Source: Alopecurus myosuroides (lineage: Eukaryota; Streptophyta; Magnoliopsida; Poales; Poaceae). From it: 64,000 nt of DNA. Shown here one piece after another: positions 1 through 10,422 of this stretch. How positions within the stretch are numbered: the stretch's first letter is position 1; each line of letters starts with the position of its first letter. The position numbers and the translations under genes were made by a program. The notes under the pieces were generated by a model. It ran no database searches. It was given only the letters and a program-made list of their open reading frames with translations, and was not told the origin of the DNA. The stretch lies in NCBI GenBank assembly GCA_028641055.1, contig JAPCYS010001970.1:40168-104167 (forward strand). Direction: 5' to 3'.

Positions 1-88
1 AGCAGCCAGCGCAGTGGTAGCGCTCCGTGCGCACGCGCCCGTGGCCAGAGTTCGAGCCCCGCCCGCGCGATTAAATCCACCCCTTTTT
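1..88 (+). other. tRNA-like Pol III module in outer 5' LTR
   Basis: An A-box-like stretch GCAGTGGTAGCGCTC lies at 11-25, resembling the D arm of plant tRNAs. A B-box-like motif AGTTCGAGCCC (consensus GGTTCGANNCC) follows at 49-59. A run of five T at 84-88 could end Pol III transcription. The order and spacing match a tRNA-type internal promoter. No full cloverleaf with a paired acceptor stem is evident, so this is not called a tRNA gene. A relic of a SINE is an alternative. Confidence 0.5.
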
Positions 89-356
89 GCCTTTGCCACG
101 TTGGCTGCGCCGTGCCCCACCTGTCTGTGACAGTGGTGGCCACGCCAGCACCACCCGCGGCCACGCAGCGCACCGCTGGGCCCTGGCCCACTGCCAGTGA
201 CCCAGGGGTGGCTCTGCGCATGTAGAAAAAGCCCCAGGGGCCTATTCTGTATTTTTGTTTCGCACTTAGGCCCCTGTAACAAGTTTAAAACTTTTAAATT
301 CACACAATGGCCCATGTACTTCAAATGTGAATAACTTTTGCATAACAACTCCAAAT

Positions 357-1015
357 AAAATAAATAAAATATGTATCCTGAACCAAATTCAATTCTCTAC
401 ATGTTTAAAACCTTTGTTTTCTGTTTTGAACATTTCAAATTGTTCCAAAATTCAAATTCAAACAACTCATTTTAAATTTGGTTAAATTCATAACTAATTC
501 AAATTTAATTCAAATGTCACATATAAAATATGTTTTCCATGCCAAATTGAACCACCTTTTCAAATACAAACTTTGTTTCATGTTTTCAATAATTAAAATG
601 GGTTAAATAATTTAAACCTTGTTTAATCCATTTAAAATTGCTAAATTCATAACTTGGTCAAATTAAATTCTTTTTGAACAAATAAAATATGTTTTCAAAC
701 CAGAAAAGTATAATCTTTTCAAATATGAATCTTATTTCATGTTTTGAACAAATAAAAATTCAAATAATTTCATACTTGAATTAAATTCATTAAAATCTTG
801 TCCAAACTGGTTTAATTCATAATTAATTCATTTTAATTCCTTTCTCAACAAGTGAGACATGTATTCCACCTAAGATTTTGTGTACTTTCCAAATATGAGT
901 TTTGTAATTTATTTTGAACAATTAAAATTGGTGAAAATAACAAATGCTTGTGTAACTCCTTTAAGGAGCCAATTTATCATAACTTAATAAAATTTCAAAC
1001 TTGGTAAACACCTTT
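357..1015 (+). repeat. Diverged ~160-bp tandem repeat in LTR, about four units
   Basis: This AT-rich stretch has no ORF. Four copies of a unit starting near 365, 527, 683 and 850 each begin with an ATATGTTTTCC-like motif, then a CTTTCAAATATGAA-like motif, then a GTTTTGAACAATTAAAAT-like motif, then TTCATAACTT. Spacings are about 162, 156 and 167 bp. The units are well diverged, so the array is old, but the period is kept. Confidence 0.6.
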
Positions 1016-1300
1016 TCAAATTGAATCTATTGTTGTTTTCTCATTGTTTTCCTCATCCATGCATCATGCTAATCCACTTTCACTTGTTGGTTAGTTGTAG
1101 AACAATTATTTAAACCTTAACTCATGGGCTTTCCTCATGCAATCCAAATTGCATATGGGTCCATTTAAACATGTTACCATGTCAACTAGCTTATTTTGAT
1201 GCATCAATTAAATTGTCATGCATCATCCCATGATTGTGCATTATGCCATGTTATTGATTGTTTGTCTCTCTGCGTTGTTGGTTTGCTTCTTCTCGAATAG

Positions 1301-2660
1301 ACGACGACGTTGAGACAGACGAGGTTTACGACACTACTTCTGAGGAGTTAGCCCAGTACCAGGCTACTGAGTTTGCAGGCAAGTATTCACTCACATGAAC
1401 CATTGTGTTCCTTTCCACATTGGATACCGATACTTTCCGTTGTCTATTCTGCTAGCCTTAAGATTCGTTGCTTGTGTTCGATCCTATCACATGTTATCAT
1501 GTAACCCTGATATAGACTCACCTCCACACCTATAACCCCGTTGCTTGTTGCCTGTGTCTTACCAGCATGCTTAGGGTTGTTTATGCTCGAGTCTGCTGTC
1601 CGTTATTTCTGTTACCATATTTATTATGTTCTGGGGCTCGATGTTTAAACAATCAACCTGTTAATGTTTGAGGTAATGCTAATTTGATGATAAGGCACCG
1701 GCAGGAGGCCCGACGTGGTTTTGAGGCCTGCTAGTGTCGACCCTAATTAGGAAAAGGGTCTTGTCTACTGATCCATGATGAGCGCACTATCCGCATGTGG
1801 GAAGCGTGTATGGGCGCCCCCCTCAATTTGATTCGATTCGCATCTTGTCCAAATCGCCACACTTAGTTCGGGCTTTCCATTTGATGCACGCATATGCAGG
1901 TACGAACCCGAGGCCAGGGTGGAACTTTTGTAGTCGGCATTTAGGGCGGCGTGATCTTCCAGTGCTATGAGGGTCCCCCTTTTCTTCGTGGGGGCTCGAT
2001 TAGCCGCGCACGCACATCACGTGGTGCTTTGGGCTTGATGCGAAGAAGAGTTGGGTTGTGTTGAGTGCCCCGCTTGGTGGAAGGCATTCCATCTGGCGGG
2101 TTATTCTTACGTGTACGGCCAAATTGGTGTACCCCTGCAGGGTTAAATCTTCTCGAGAAGCCGTGTTTTCCGCGGTTATGGATGACTTGGTGAAAGTACT
2201 GGCTAACAAGTACTCAGAACAACTTACACCTAACTAATGATAACTTGACTAGTAATAGTCTTATTGACACAATAACTTGAACCATCATTAATCCAACTGT
2301 GTGAGTTATCCTCGGATTGCTTCTTTGGATAAGGGGCGAGATCCAGGATGGGTTTGTTTGAGGTTAGCTATAGTTGGTTACGATACGCTATCTTATCCCC
2401 TTCTCTTAGCCGGAAGTTGTAGCGTGTTTCTGTAGTTGGTTAGAGCAGCCTGCTGCCGCACTTTGGTATCACCTATTCTTCCGTTGAACCCAAAGCATCT
2501 GTACTTGGTGTTGCCGGGTAGACTTTTGGTATCTTGTGAGTCTTGCTTGCCAGTACTTGTCTGTACTGACCCCTTTGGGGTTGTGGTTTCCGCAGACTAC
2601 GTTTCCAAGGATCCCCATGGTGGCTACTACGTGGGGTATGACGAGGCTGCTGATGAGTAG
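1301..2660 (+). other. Candidate two-exon mini-ORF inside LTR with GC-AG intron
   Basis: A 78-bp block (1301-1378) follows a polypyrimidine stretch ending in TAG and encodes an acidic peptide (about DDVETDEVYDTTSEELAQYQ and a few more residues). It is followed by GCAAGT, the strong consensus for a GC-type 5' splice site. A second block starts after TTTCCGCAG at 2595 and reads to a stop at 2658-2660, ending YDEAADE. Joining at these sites keeps the reading frame. The first exon and initiation codon are not identified. Whether this is translated, or is a 5' leader intron of the retroelement RNA, is unknown. Confidence 0.35.
2131..2190 (+). promoter_or_regulatory. Conserved palindrome-rich LTR block (outer 5' LTR)
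   Basis: The block holds CCCTGCAGGG, then the 12-bp palindrome CTTCTCGAGAAG, then CCGCGG, then GATGACTTGG. It recurs in the same order in all eight LTRs of the window, including the most diverged family, while the surrounding DNA does not align easily. Function unknown; it lies inside the candidate LTR intron. Confidence 0.5.
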
Positions 2661-3132
2661 ATAGCGGACCCGGGCAGGATCCGAGACATCGTGGATGGGC
2701 TCCGTCTTTTCGTTCCCGGCCTCTTAGGCCTATTTGGATCTTGTCTGTACTCAGACACCTTGGATGCTTCTGCTGTGATGTAATGATGAATTGTTGGGAC
2801 ATGTGTCCTCTGGATGATTGTATTTGCTATCTCTGCTCTAGTGAGAGCTATTTGCAACTTATTTCCATCTTTTGTGTCTTAGAGATATGTTGTGATATCG
2901 CTTGTTCAAATGCCGTTGACGTACCATGTGTGTATGTTATGAAGTACGTCAACGGAAGTAGCCGGATTTCTATGGGATGGTTTACGCAGACGATGGATAG
3001 TAGAGAATGGTTGTCACACGTTTACGTGTTGGCCTGCTCATACTGAGATGCGGGTGCCGGTATGCCCCGTAAGCCATTTGTTCTACTGTTTAGCGGACTG
3101 TGAGTATCCTCTAGAAGTCCGGGTGCGACAAA

Positions 3133-3144
3133 TGGTATCAGAGC
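3133..3144 (+). promoter_or_regulatory. Primer binding site for initiator Met-tRNA
   Basis: TGGTATCAGAGC, two bases after the 5' LTR, is the standard plant LTR-retrotransposon primer site complementary to the 3' end of initiator methionine tRNA. It primes minus-strand cDNA synthesis. Confidence 0.95.
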
Positions 3145-3671
3145 CTGTCTGCCTGTAGGATCCCTTTTTGCTGGTCGCAGTTGAGTCTAGAAACTATTTT
3201 GTAGCTATATAGGAAAAATGAAACGTGAGAGTAGGAATTCTGTTCTTTTATTTCTTTCCCACCCACCCTCCCTTTTCTGGTAAGGAAGTGCAACGTTGTT
3301 TTCTCTTCTCACATAAACTTTCAAGTTAGGGTTTCTCGTATCCTGGTTTCTCTAGGATAGTTATATCTACTAGACCATAGGAATGGAGGTGGTTGTAACA
3401 TGATTTATCATGTTGCCTACTCACGATTGAGAACGGAGGCGTGTAAGCCCCGGAAGCAGATCCTCTATTCCTTAAGAAGTAGATATTTATCCTCTAGAAG
3501 CCTGGATGGGTTTTCCGTAGTACCTAAGGGGTGTTTGGTCTCGTGTTTCCCCAATGTTGCTTCGATATCCTGTTCTTCTCAACATCCTTTTCGTCCGTTG
3601 AAACCTTGTTGTTGCTTGCCACTTCAGTTCTTCTACTGGCGTCTAATCAAAACTTCCCCGATCATCTGCAG
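3145..3671 (+). other. Untranslated leader of outer element
   Basis: There is no convincing coding sequence between the primer site and the ATG at 3672; short ORFs here are not conserved. Large parts are repeated in the interiors of both minus-strand elements (9470 back to about 9095, and 55313 back to about 54800), so the leader is the best-kept internal segment of the non-autonomous copies. That is where a packaging signal would be expected (inference). Confidence 0.6.
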
Positions 3672-3755
3672 ATGGATCTCAGGTTCTACCCGCAGGTGGT
3701 TCGTATGACTCGTTGCGAGAGCACTGCCGGTTATCCGGAGATGCTGAGAGACATG
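3672..3755 (+). pseudogene. Accessory ORF upstream of gag, 5' fragment (28 codons)
   Basis: The ATG at 3672 opens a frame of 28 codons that runs to the target duplication ACATG (3751-3755), where the nested element entered. The frame resumes at 14184 after the second copy of the duplication. This start is chosen because it is the first ATG after the leader and is in phase with the long distal part. Confidence 0.6.
3751..3755. repeat. Target-site duplication ACATG (left) of nested element
   Basis: Identical to 14179-14183 on the other side of the nested element; 5 bp is the usual Ty3/gypsy duplication length. Confidence 0.93.
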
Positions 3756-4720
3756 TGTCGCACCCGGACTTCTAGAGGATACTCGCCGTTCCGTTGAACA
3801 GTAGTAGATTGGATTACGGGGCTTACCGGCACCCGCGTCCTCTTATGAGTAGGCCAACACACGTATGTGTGACAACCAACCCCTATCTGTTCAGCGTCGA
3901 CGTAAACTATCCCATAGAAATCAGGACACTTCCATTGACGTACTTCAAACCATACACACATGGTACGTCAACGGCGTTGAACAACTGATATCACAACAGA
4001 TCTCTACGACACAAAAGATTGAAATAAGTTGCAAATAGCTCTCATTAGAGCAGAGATAGCAAATACAATCATTCAGAGGGCACCTGCCCCAACAATACAT
4101 CATTACAATACAGCGGAAGCATTCAACATGTCTGAGTACAGACAAGAACCAAATAGGCCTAAGAGGCCGGAAACGAAAAGACGGAGCCCATCCACGAAGT
4201 CTCGGATCCTGCCCGGGTCCGCTATCTACTCGTCAGCAGTCTCGTCATACTCCACGTAGTTGCCACCATGTAGATCTTCGGTAACGTAGGTCTGCGGAAA
4301 CCACAGCCCCAAAGGGGTCAGTACATAAACGTACTGGCAAGCAAGACTCACAATTCACCAAAGTGTAACCCGTCAACACCAAGCACAGATGCTTTGGGTT
4401 CAACGGAAGGAAGGGGAAAAATAAAGATGCTGCAACTGGCTGCTCTAACCAACTACAGAGATTCTACCACTTCCGGCTAACAAAAAGGAGATAAGATCGA
4501 GTATTGTAACCAACTGAAAGATAACTTCAAACAAACCCATCCTGGATCTCGCCCCTTATCCAAAGAAGCAATCCGAGGATAACTCACACAGTTGAAATAA
4601 TGATGGTTCAAATTGTTGTGTCAATAAGCCTATTACTAGTCAAGTTATTAATCATTGGGTGTAACGTTGTTAATCATTAGGTTTAAGTTTTCCTGAGTAC
4701 TTGTTAGCCAGTACTTTCAC

Positions 4721-4779
4721 CAAGTAATCCATAACCGCGGAAAACACGGCTTCTCGAGAAGATTATCCCTGCAGGGTTG
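4721..4779 (-). promoter_or_regulatory. Conserved palindrome-rich LTR block (nested 3' LTR)
   Basis: Minus-strand copy with CCTGCAGG, CTTCTCGAGAAG and CCGCGG in the same order as in the other LTRs. The sister copy in the 5' LTR is at 10423-10482. Confidence 0.48.
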
Positions 4780-6029
4780 CACCAATTTGGCCGTACACGC
4801 AAGAATATCCCGCCAGATGGAAATGCACTTCCACCAAGCGGGGTACTCTACACAACTCAACTCTTCTTCGCATCAAGCCCAAAGCACCTTGGGCGCACGG
4901 CTAATCGAGCCCAGAAGAAAATGGACCCTCATAGCACTCTAAGAACGTGTCCCCCTATATGCCGACTACAAAAGTTCCACCCTGGCCTGGGCTCGCAAAA
5001 ACATGCATGCGGCAAATAGAACACACGAACTAAATGAGGCGATTTGGACGAGATGCGAATCGAATCAATTGAGGGGGGGCGCCCATACTCGCTTCCCACA
5101 TGCGGTTAGTGCGCTCATCATGGATCAGTAGACAAGACCTTTTCCTATTAGGGTCGACACTAGCAGGCTTCAAAACCTCATGGGCCTCCTGCCAGTGCCT
5201 TATCATCAAATTATTATTATAGTAACATTAGCATGATTGATTGATTAAACATCGAGCCCCCAGAACATCATAGAGTAGTAACAGAAAGTAACGGGTAACA
5301 GACTCGAGCAAAACAACCTAAGCATGCTAGTATGACACTGGCGCAACCAAGAGGTGATAGGAGTGGAGGTGAGACAATATCAAGGTTAAGGGATTCATGT
5401 GATGGGTTCGTAACAGAAACAACTACTACTAAGGCTAGCAGAAAAGAACAACGGAAAGTATCGGTAATCAATGTTGAAAGGAACACGATGGTTCATGTGA
5501 GTGATAACTTGCCTGCAAAACCCAGTAGCCTGGTACTCAGCTAACTCCTTAGAAGGGGTGTCGTAAGTATCGTCGGTCTCAACGTCGTCGGGTATCCGAG
5601 AAGAAACAAACAAACAATGCAGAAAGATAAACAATCAATATCATGGCATAGGTGCACAAACATGGGATGATGCATGTCACGTTAATAGATGCATCAAAAT
5701 AAACTACTTGACAAGATAACACAATTTAAATGGACCCATATGCAATTGGATTGCATATGGCAAGAGTCCATGAATTAAGTGGAAACAAATGATCTACAAT
5801 TTAATTATTATGTGAAAGTTGTTAGCATGATGCATGCATGATGATAACAACAAAATAACAACAAATAACAAAGATAGATGCAAGTAAAAAAGGATTGGAA
5901 CAAGTTTTGGAAAACATTGATTAAGTTTGGAAAGTTTGGTTACTTAAAACATGTCACACAAGTAATTGTTGTTTTCAACAAGTTAAAGTGTTCAAAACAA
6001 ATAACAAAGTTTATATTTGAAAAGAACAT

Positions 6030-6560
6030 CAAATTTTAGTTGGATTACATGTTTCAAATATTGAAATTTGGATTAGGATGAATTTATTATGAATTAAACA
6101 ATATTAAACAGGTTTTAATTGAATTTAAAACAAGTTTGAATTTAGTTGAAGTTTTATTTGTTCAAAACATGAATTCAAACTCACATTTGAAAAGTTCACA
6201 CTTTGATGGTTTGAAAACATATTTTGCATGTTCAAAATATTTTATATTGAGCAAGTTATGATTTTATCAAATTTAATTGAATTAAACAAGTATTAAATTG
6301 TTTAGGCAATTTTAATTATTCAAACCAAGAAACAAAAATTATATTTGAATAGGTTATTTAAAATGGTATGGAAAACATATTTTATTTGCATTTATTGGAT
6401 TAATAAATAATTAGTTATTGATTTTAGAAATTAGCATTTGAATTATTTAAGTTTGAATTTTTGAATGCATTTGTAATTGTCAAAACAGTACACAAATAGG
6501 TTATTTGGAAAGCTTATTAAATTTGGATCAATAAACATATAAAACTTGTATTTATTGGAT
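6030..6560 (-). repeat. Diverged ~160-bp tandem repeat in nested 3' LTR
   Basis: The recurring mark is an AAAACATATTTT-like motif (plus-strand reading) near 6213, 6369 and, degenerate, 6531, with an ACATGTTT variant near 6046. Spacings are about 167, 156 and 162 bp. No coding sequence is seen. Confidence 0.5.
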
Positions 6561-6776
6561 TCACAGAATAAAAGATATTAAGGTTTGAAGTTTGTGTATT
6601 AATTCTGTTATTTAAAAGAGTTTGGAATTTCAGAAAAATGCGCAGAAATGTTTTGATACCGTGTTGTTAGCCAGCCCCAGCCACTGTAGCGTGGGCCTGG
6701 GGGGGCCAGCGTGGCACGCTGCGCTGGTGTGGAAGTGAGTGGCTGACAGGGGGCCCGCCCTGTCAGCGTGGAGGAG

Positions 6777-6865
6777 AAAAAAGTGGGATTTATCCCAGGG
6801 GCGAGCCAGGACTCGAACCTGGTACCCGAGAGCGTTCGCTGTGCCTGAACCAGTTGGGCTGAGTC
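6777..6865 (-). other. tRNA-like Pol III module in nested 3' LTR
   Basis: The minus strand shows an A-box-like AGCCCAACTGG (6850-6860) within a small D-arm-like stem (GCC/GGC), then a perfect B box GGTTCGAGTCC (6809-6819). The B box sits in a fully paired T-arm-like hairpin with 5-bp stem CCAGG/CCTGG and a 7-base loop (6806-6822). A T6 stop follows (6777-6782). The acceptor stem is not convincingly paired. Confidence 0.58.
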
Positions 6866-7555
6866 GCGTTTGTTGTCAGTTAACAACACGCAGCGAGGTT
6901 GAGGTGTTGCTCGTTTCTGAACTTAACTGACGACGAAACCTTGCCTGCACCTGACGGCGACAGACAGCGGCGGAGGGAAAACGATGGCTACCGGCGACGA
7001 GGTCACGAACTGGCGGTGCTGAGCAGATGGATATGTGCGCAAAGGTTAGGGGAATAAGTTCGTGTAAGTGGACTGCTCGTGGCCGTTTTGTAGCGAGCTC
7101 GCGGTGACCATGGCAACACGGTGGGGAGCACCGCCGGCGATTCAGAAATAGCATCGCGCAATCAAGAAACGAAGGAAGGTTTCAGGGGGGGGATTGGTGC
7201 GGTGGCTCACCGGGAGCTTGTCGGAGGCGAGAGGGAGCCTGTACGCAGACGGTGGCGACGGCGCGTCGAGGAGGTTCAGTTCAGCAGCGGCGGCAATGAT
7301 CTCGTCGTCGTCGAACACGGTCCCCTGGACCCTGCTGCGGTTGTCGGAGAGGAAGTAGAGGTTCACGCGGTGTCGATGGTGGCCTCCGAGTGGACGATGG
7401 AGGTCCCTGGCGTCCTGTCACCGGAGAGCACCTCCGCAATTCTTCCACCCCCGAACTCCGGCAAGAAATTGGCGATGTAGAAGGAGGGGAAATGATGGCT
7501 GGCGGCGGTAGAAGGGGGACAGGGACCTAGGCTAGGGTTTGGTGGGGATTAGGGG

Positions 7556-7566
7556 GTAGATATAGG
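7556..7566 (-). promoter_or_regulatory. Candidate TATA box, nested 3' LTR
   Basis: The minus strand reads CCTATATCTA just upstream of a GC- and CT-rich stretch. The equivalent site in the 5' LTR (13202-13211) reads CTATATATC. It lies about 970 bp into the LTR; assignment as the Pol II core promoter is inference. Confidence 0.35.
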
Positions 7567-8542
7567 CATGGAGGAGCAGGTGGAGCTCGGGTGGTTGACA
7601 GCTGACGTTAGGTGACGTCAGCTGTACGGAGCTTGAAGAAAAGCCCGACAGGCCTGCGCGCTGTGGTGTTGCTGGGGTGGAGGGCTAGGCTTGGCCCAGT
7701 CTGCCTCTCCCCCCAGCCGTTTCTTTTTTAATAATTGTTCTGTTTTTTTTTTGCAGAAAAGGATTTGGAAGAAAAGGAGATATTTTAGGTTAGTAAAAAT
7801 TCCAGGAAAAATTAGGTTAGTTATTTAGGTTAAAAGAAAACAATTTCCAAGATTTGTGTTCTAAAGTTTTGAAAAATAAACTGTTGTTTGGAAAATAAAC
7901 CAAATTTGAGTGTTTTTGAGTATTAAAAGGATTATTAAAACCCACACTTTAAAAAGGTGACCCAAAAGGATTTAATTTGATTAAAATTAGTTGAGTGGCA
8001 TGTTCATGTTTATAAATTCAAAAATGGTTCTGTTTGAAACACATTTGGTTTGAATTTGAGCAATTTAGAAATTAATAGATTAATATTGAAAATTAGGATT
8101 TTAATAGGGGAACCCTATTGATTAAAGTGATTAAATTAGTTGATTGGTTTGTTAAAGTTTATAAGTTCAAAAGTGTTCTGTTTGATGCATTTGATTTGAA
8201 ATTGAAGGTAATTTAATTAATTGATTGAATTAATGGTTTGATCAAAACCAACAAATCAAGGAGTGATCAACATGAAATAAAATGGAACAATTTGGTTGTT
8301 TTCACTTGTTATTTTTATTCCAAAAGTTGTAACAGAACAAGTATGAAAACAAAGCAGTTGAAATTGTTTGATTTTCCTTATGAAAACAAAGAATACAGAT
8401 GCAAAACAAAATAAACAAATGCAACAATTAAGAAACAAATGCAAACAACATGGGAACAATATGATGACATGATGCAATACCTTAATAAACATGAAACAAA
8501 CATTCTAAATGGTAGGTTTTCATACTTGGGCTGTTACAAAAC

Positions 8543-8555
8543 GCCCCCCCTTGAA
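8543..8555 (-). promoter_or_regulatory. Polypurine tract of nested element
   Basis: The minus strand reads TTCAAGGGGGGGCG just before the LTR start, matching the purine tract of the outer element. It primes plus-strand cDNA synthesis. Confidence 0.85.
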
Positions 8556-9456
8556 GGAATCGCGCCCCGAGATTCCTACTGAGAAAAGAAAAGGTTCGGA
8601 TACTTCTTGGGAAGATCCACTTGAGCCGTGACACGTGAAACACATCGTGCACCTTGGATAGTTTCCTGGAAGTTCAAAACAATAGGAATTCCTGGCAACT
8701 CTTCTGGAAAGACGTCAGGGAATTTGGAAACCACCGGAACAATATTAGTAGAGGTATAGGTTTTGTATGGAGGGTGTATAGCTGGATAGAATTTGATTCA
8801 TTTGGAGAATAGACTATCTGTAATAAGGGTGGAACCAGAGTTTTTGACACCAATGCAACACCAAAAATAATACCAATGTCAGAATATCAACATGAGAGTA
8901 ACGAGGAATATGTGGCCTCCCATTAGAATGGATTGTTCTTACTTATCTTGGAAGTCAACATTTGAGATCCGGGAGTGAACAGAGATTTGATTGCTTAGTG
9001 GAACCAGAATTAGGTTGTATGTTGTGGAAAAGATCTTTGACACAAAAGGATGTGATTCTCCGGTATGAAACAACACTTTAGCTGGAATAGAGTTTAGCAG
9101 ATGAACGAGGAAACTTTTGATTAGATGCCGGTAGAAGAATTGAAGTGGAAACAACAACAAGATTTCAACGGACGAAAGGTTCTTTAAAAGAACAGGATAA
9201 CGAAGCAACACCGGGGAAAACGAGAACAAAACTCCTGGGGTATACGGAGACCCAAAACACGTGAAATCCTAACTTGAAAGTTTAGGTGAGAAGGGAAAAA
9301 TCAACGTTGCACTTCCTTACCAGAAAAGGGAGGGAGGGTAGGGAAAGAAGAAAAAGAACAGAGTTCCTACTCTCACGTTTCATTTTTCCTATATAGCTAC
9401 AAAATAGTTTCTAGACTCAACTGCGACCAGTAAAAAGGGATCCTACAGGCAGACAG

Positions 9457-9468
9457 GCTCTGATACCA
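9457..9468 (-). promoter_or_regulatory. Primer binding site of nested element
   Basis: The reverse complement reads TGGTATCAGAGC, two bases from the 5' LTR end at 9471. Being intact, it would let the element be reverse-transcribed by another element's enzymes. Confidence 0.93.
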
Positions 9469-10422
9469 TTTGTCGCACCCGGACTTCTAGAGGATACTGC
9501 CGTTCCGTTGAACAGTAGTAGATTGGATTACGGGGCTTACCGGCACCGCGTCCTCTTACGAGTAGGCCAACACACGTATGTGTGACAACCAACCCTATCA
9601 GTTCAGCGTCGACGTAAACTATCCCATAGAAATCAGGACACTTCCATTGACGTACTTCAAACCATACACACATGGTACGTCAACGGCGTTGAACAACTGA
9701 TATCACAACAGATCTCTACGACACAAAAGATTGAAATAAGTTGCAAATAGCTCATTAGAGCAGAGATAGCAAATACAATCATTCAGAGGGCACCTGCCCC
9801 AACAATACATCATTACAATACATCGGAAGCATTCAACATGTCTGAGTACAGACAAGAACCAAATAGGCTAAGAGGCCGGAAACGAAAAGACGGAGCCCAT
9901 CCACGAAGTCTCGGATCCTGCCCGGGTCCGCTATCTACTCGTCAGCAGTCTCGTCATACTCCACGTAGTTGCCACCATGTAGATCTTCGGTAACGTTAGG
10001 TCTGCGGAAACCACAGCCCCAAAGGGGTCAGTACATAAACGTACTGGCAAGCAAGACTCACAATTCACCAAAGTGTAACCCGTCAACACCAAGCACAGAT
10101 GCTTTGGGTTCAACGGAAGGAAGGGGAAAAATAAAGATGCTGCAACTGGCTGCTCTAACCAACTACAGAGATTCTACCACTTCCGGCTAACAAAAGGAGA
10201 TAAGATCGAGTATTGTAACCAACTGAAAGATAACTTCAAACAAACCCATCCTGGATCTCGCCCCTTATCCAAAGAAGCAATCGAGGATAACTCACACAGT
10301 TGAAATAATGATGGTTCAAATTGTTGTGTCAATAAGCCTACTAGTCAAGTTATTAATCATTGGGTGTAACGTTGTTAATCATTAGTTAAGTTGTCCTGAG
10401 TACTTGTTAGCCAGTACTTTCA

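Larger units (their letters stand above)
1..3130 (+). mobile_element. 5' LTR of outer element (first ~1.18 kb missing)
   Basis: Position 1 aligns with 20732 in the 3' LTR and the two run in register to their ends (3130 and 23860) with nearly equal length (3130 versus 3129 bp). By eye the pair differs at a low percentage of positions, mostly substitutions, suggesting a fairly recent insertion. It ends GGTGCGACA, the CA terminus expected of an LTR, and is followed directly by the primer site. It contains the tRNA-like module (1-88), an AT-rich repeat stretch (357-1015), an exon-like block (1301-1378), a palindromic block (2131-2190) and a second exon-like block (2596-2660). Confidence 0.93.
3756..8538 (-). 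mobile_element. 3' LTR of nested element
   Basis: 4783 bp. On the minus strand it begins TGTAACAGCCC at 8538 and ends GTGCGACA at 3756. It contains a palindromic block (4721-4779), a ~160-bp repeat stretch (6030-6560), a tRNA-like module (6777-6865), a GC-rich promoter/leader zone (about 6900-7700) and an AT-rich outer part. Short ORFs in the GC-rich zone are unsupported. Its terminal ~1.95 kb is homologous, in inverted orientation, to the outer 5' LTR end. Confidence 0.92.
8539..9470 (-). pseudogene. Collapsed interior of nested element: leader plus pol remnants
   Basis: Reading on the minus strand from 9470: leader sequence like that of the outer element, then a jump straight into the protease region (around 9095), skipping accessory ORF and gag. 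The protease remnant (8939-9109) keeps the NS-PAKVLF context, but the catalytic DTG reads HTG. Further internal gaps remove the second half of protease, RT, RNase H and most of integrase. The piece that joins the integrase tail to the end of pol (8576-8661) lacks the chromodomain. It has no coding capacity for an enzyme. Confidence 0.85.

Noticed and set aside
6806..6822. Functional host tRNA gene
   Set aside because: Only the T-arm and a D-arm-like stretch are convincing; acceptor and anticodon arms do not pair, and the sequence is a shared LTR part. Annotated as tRNA-like only.
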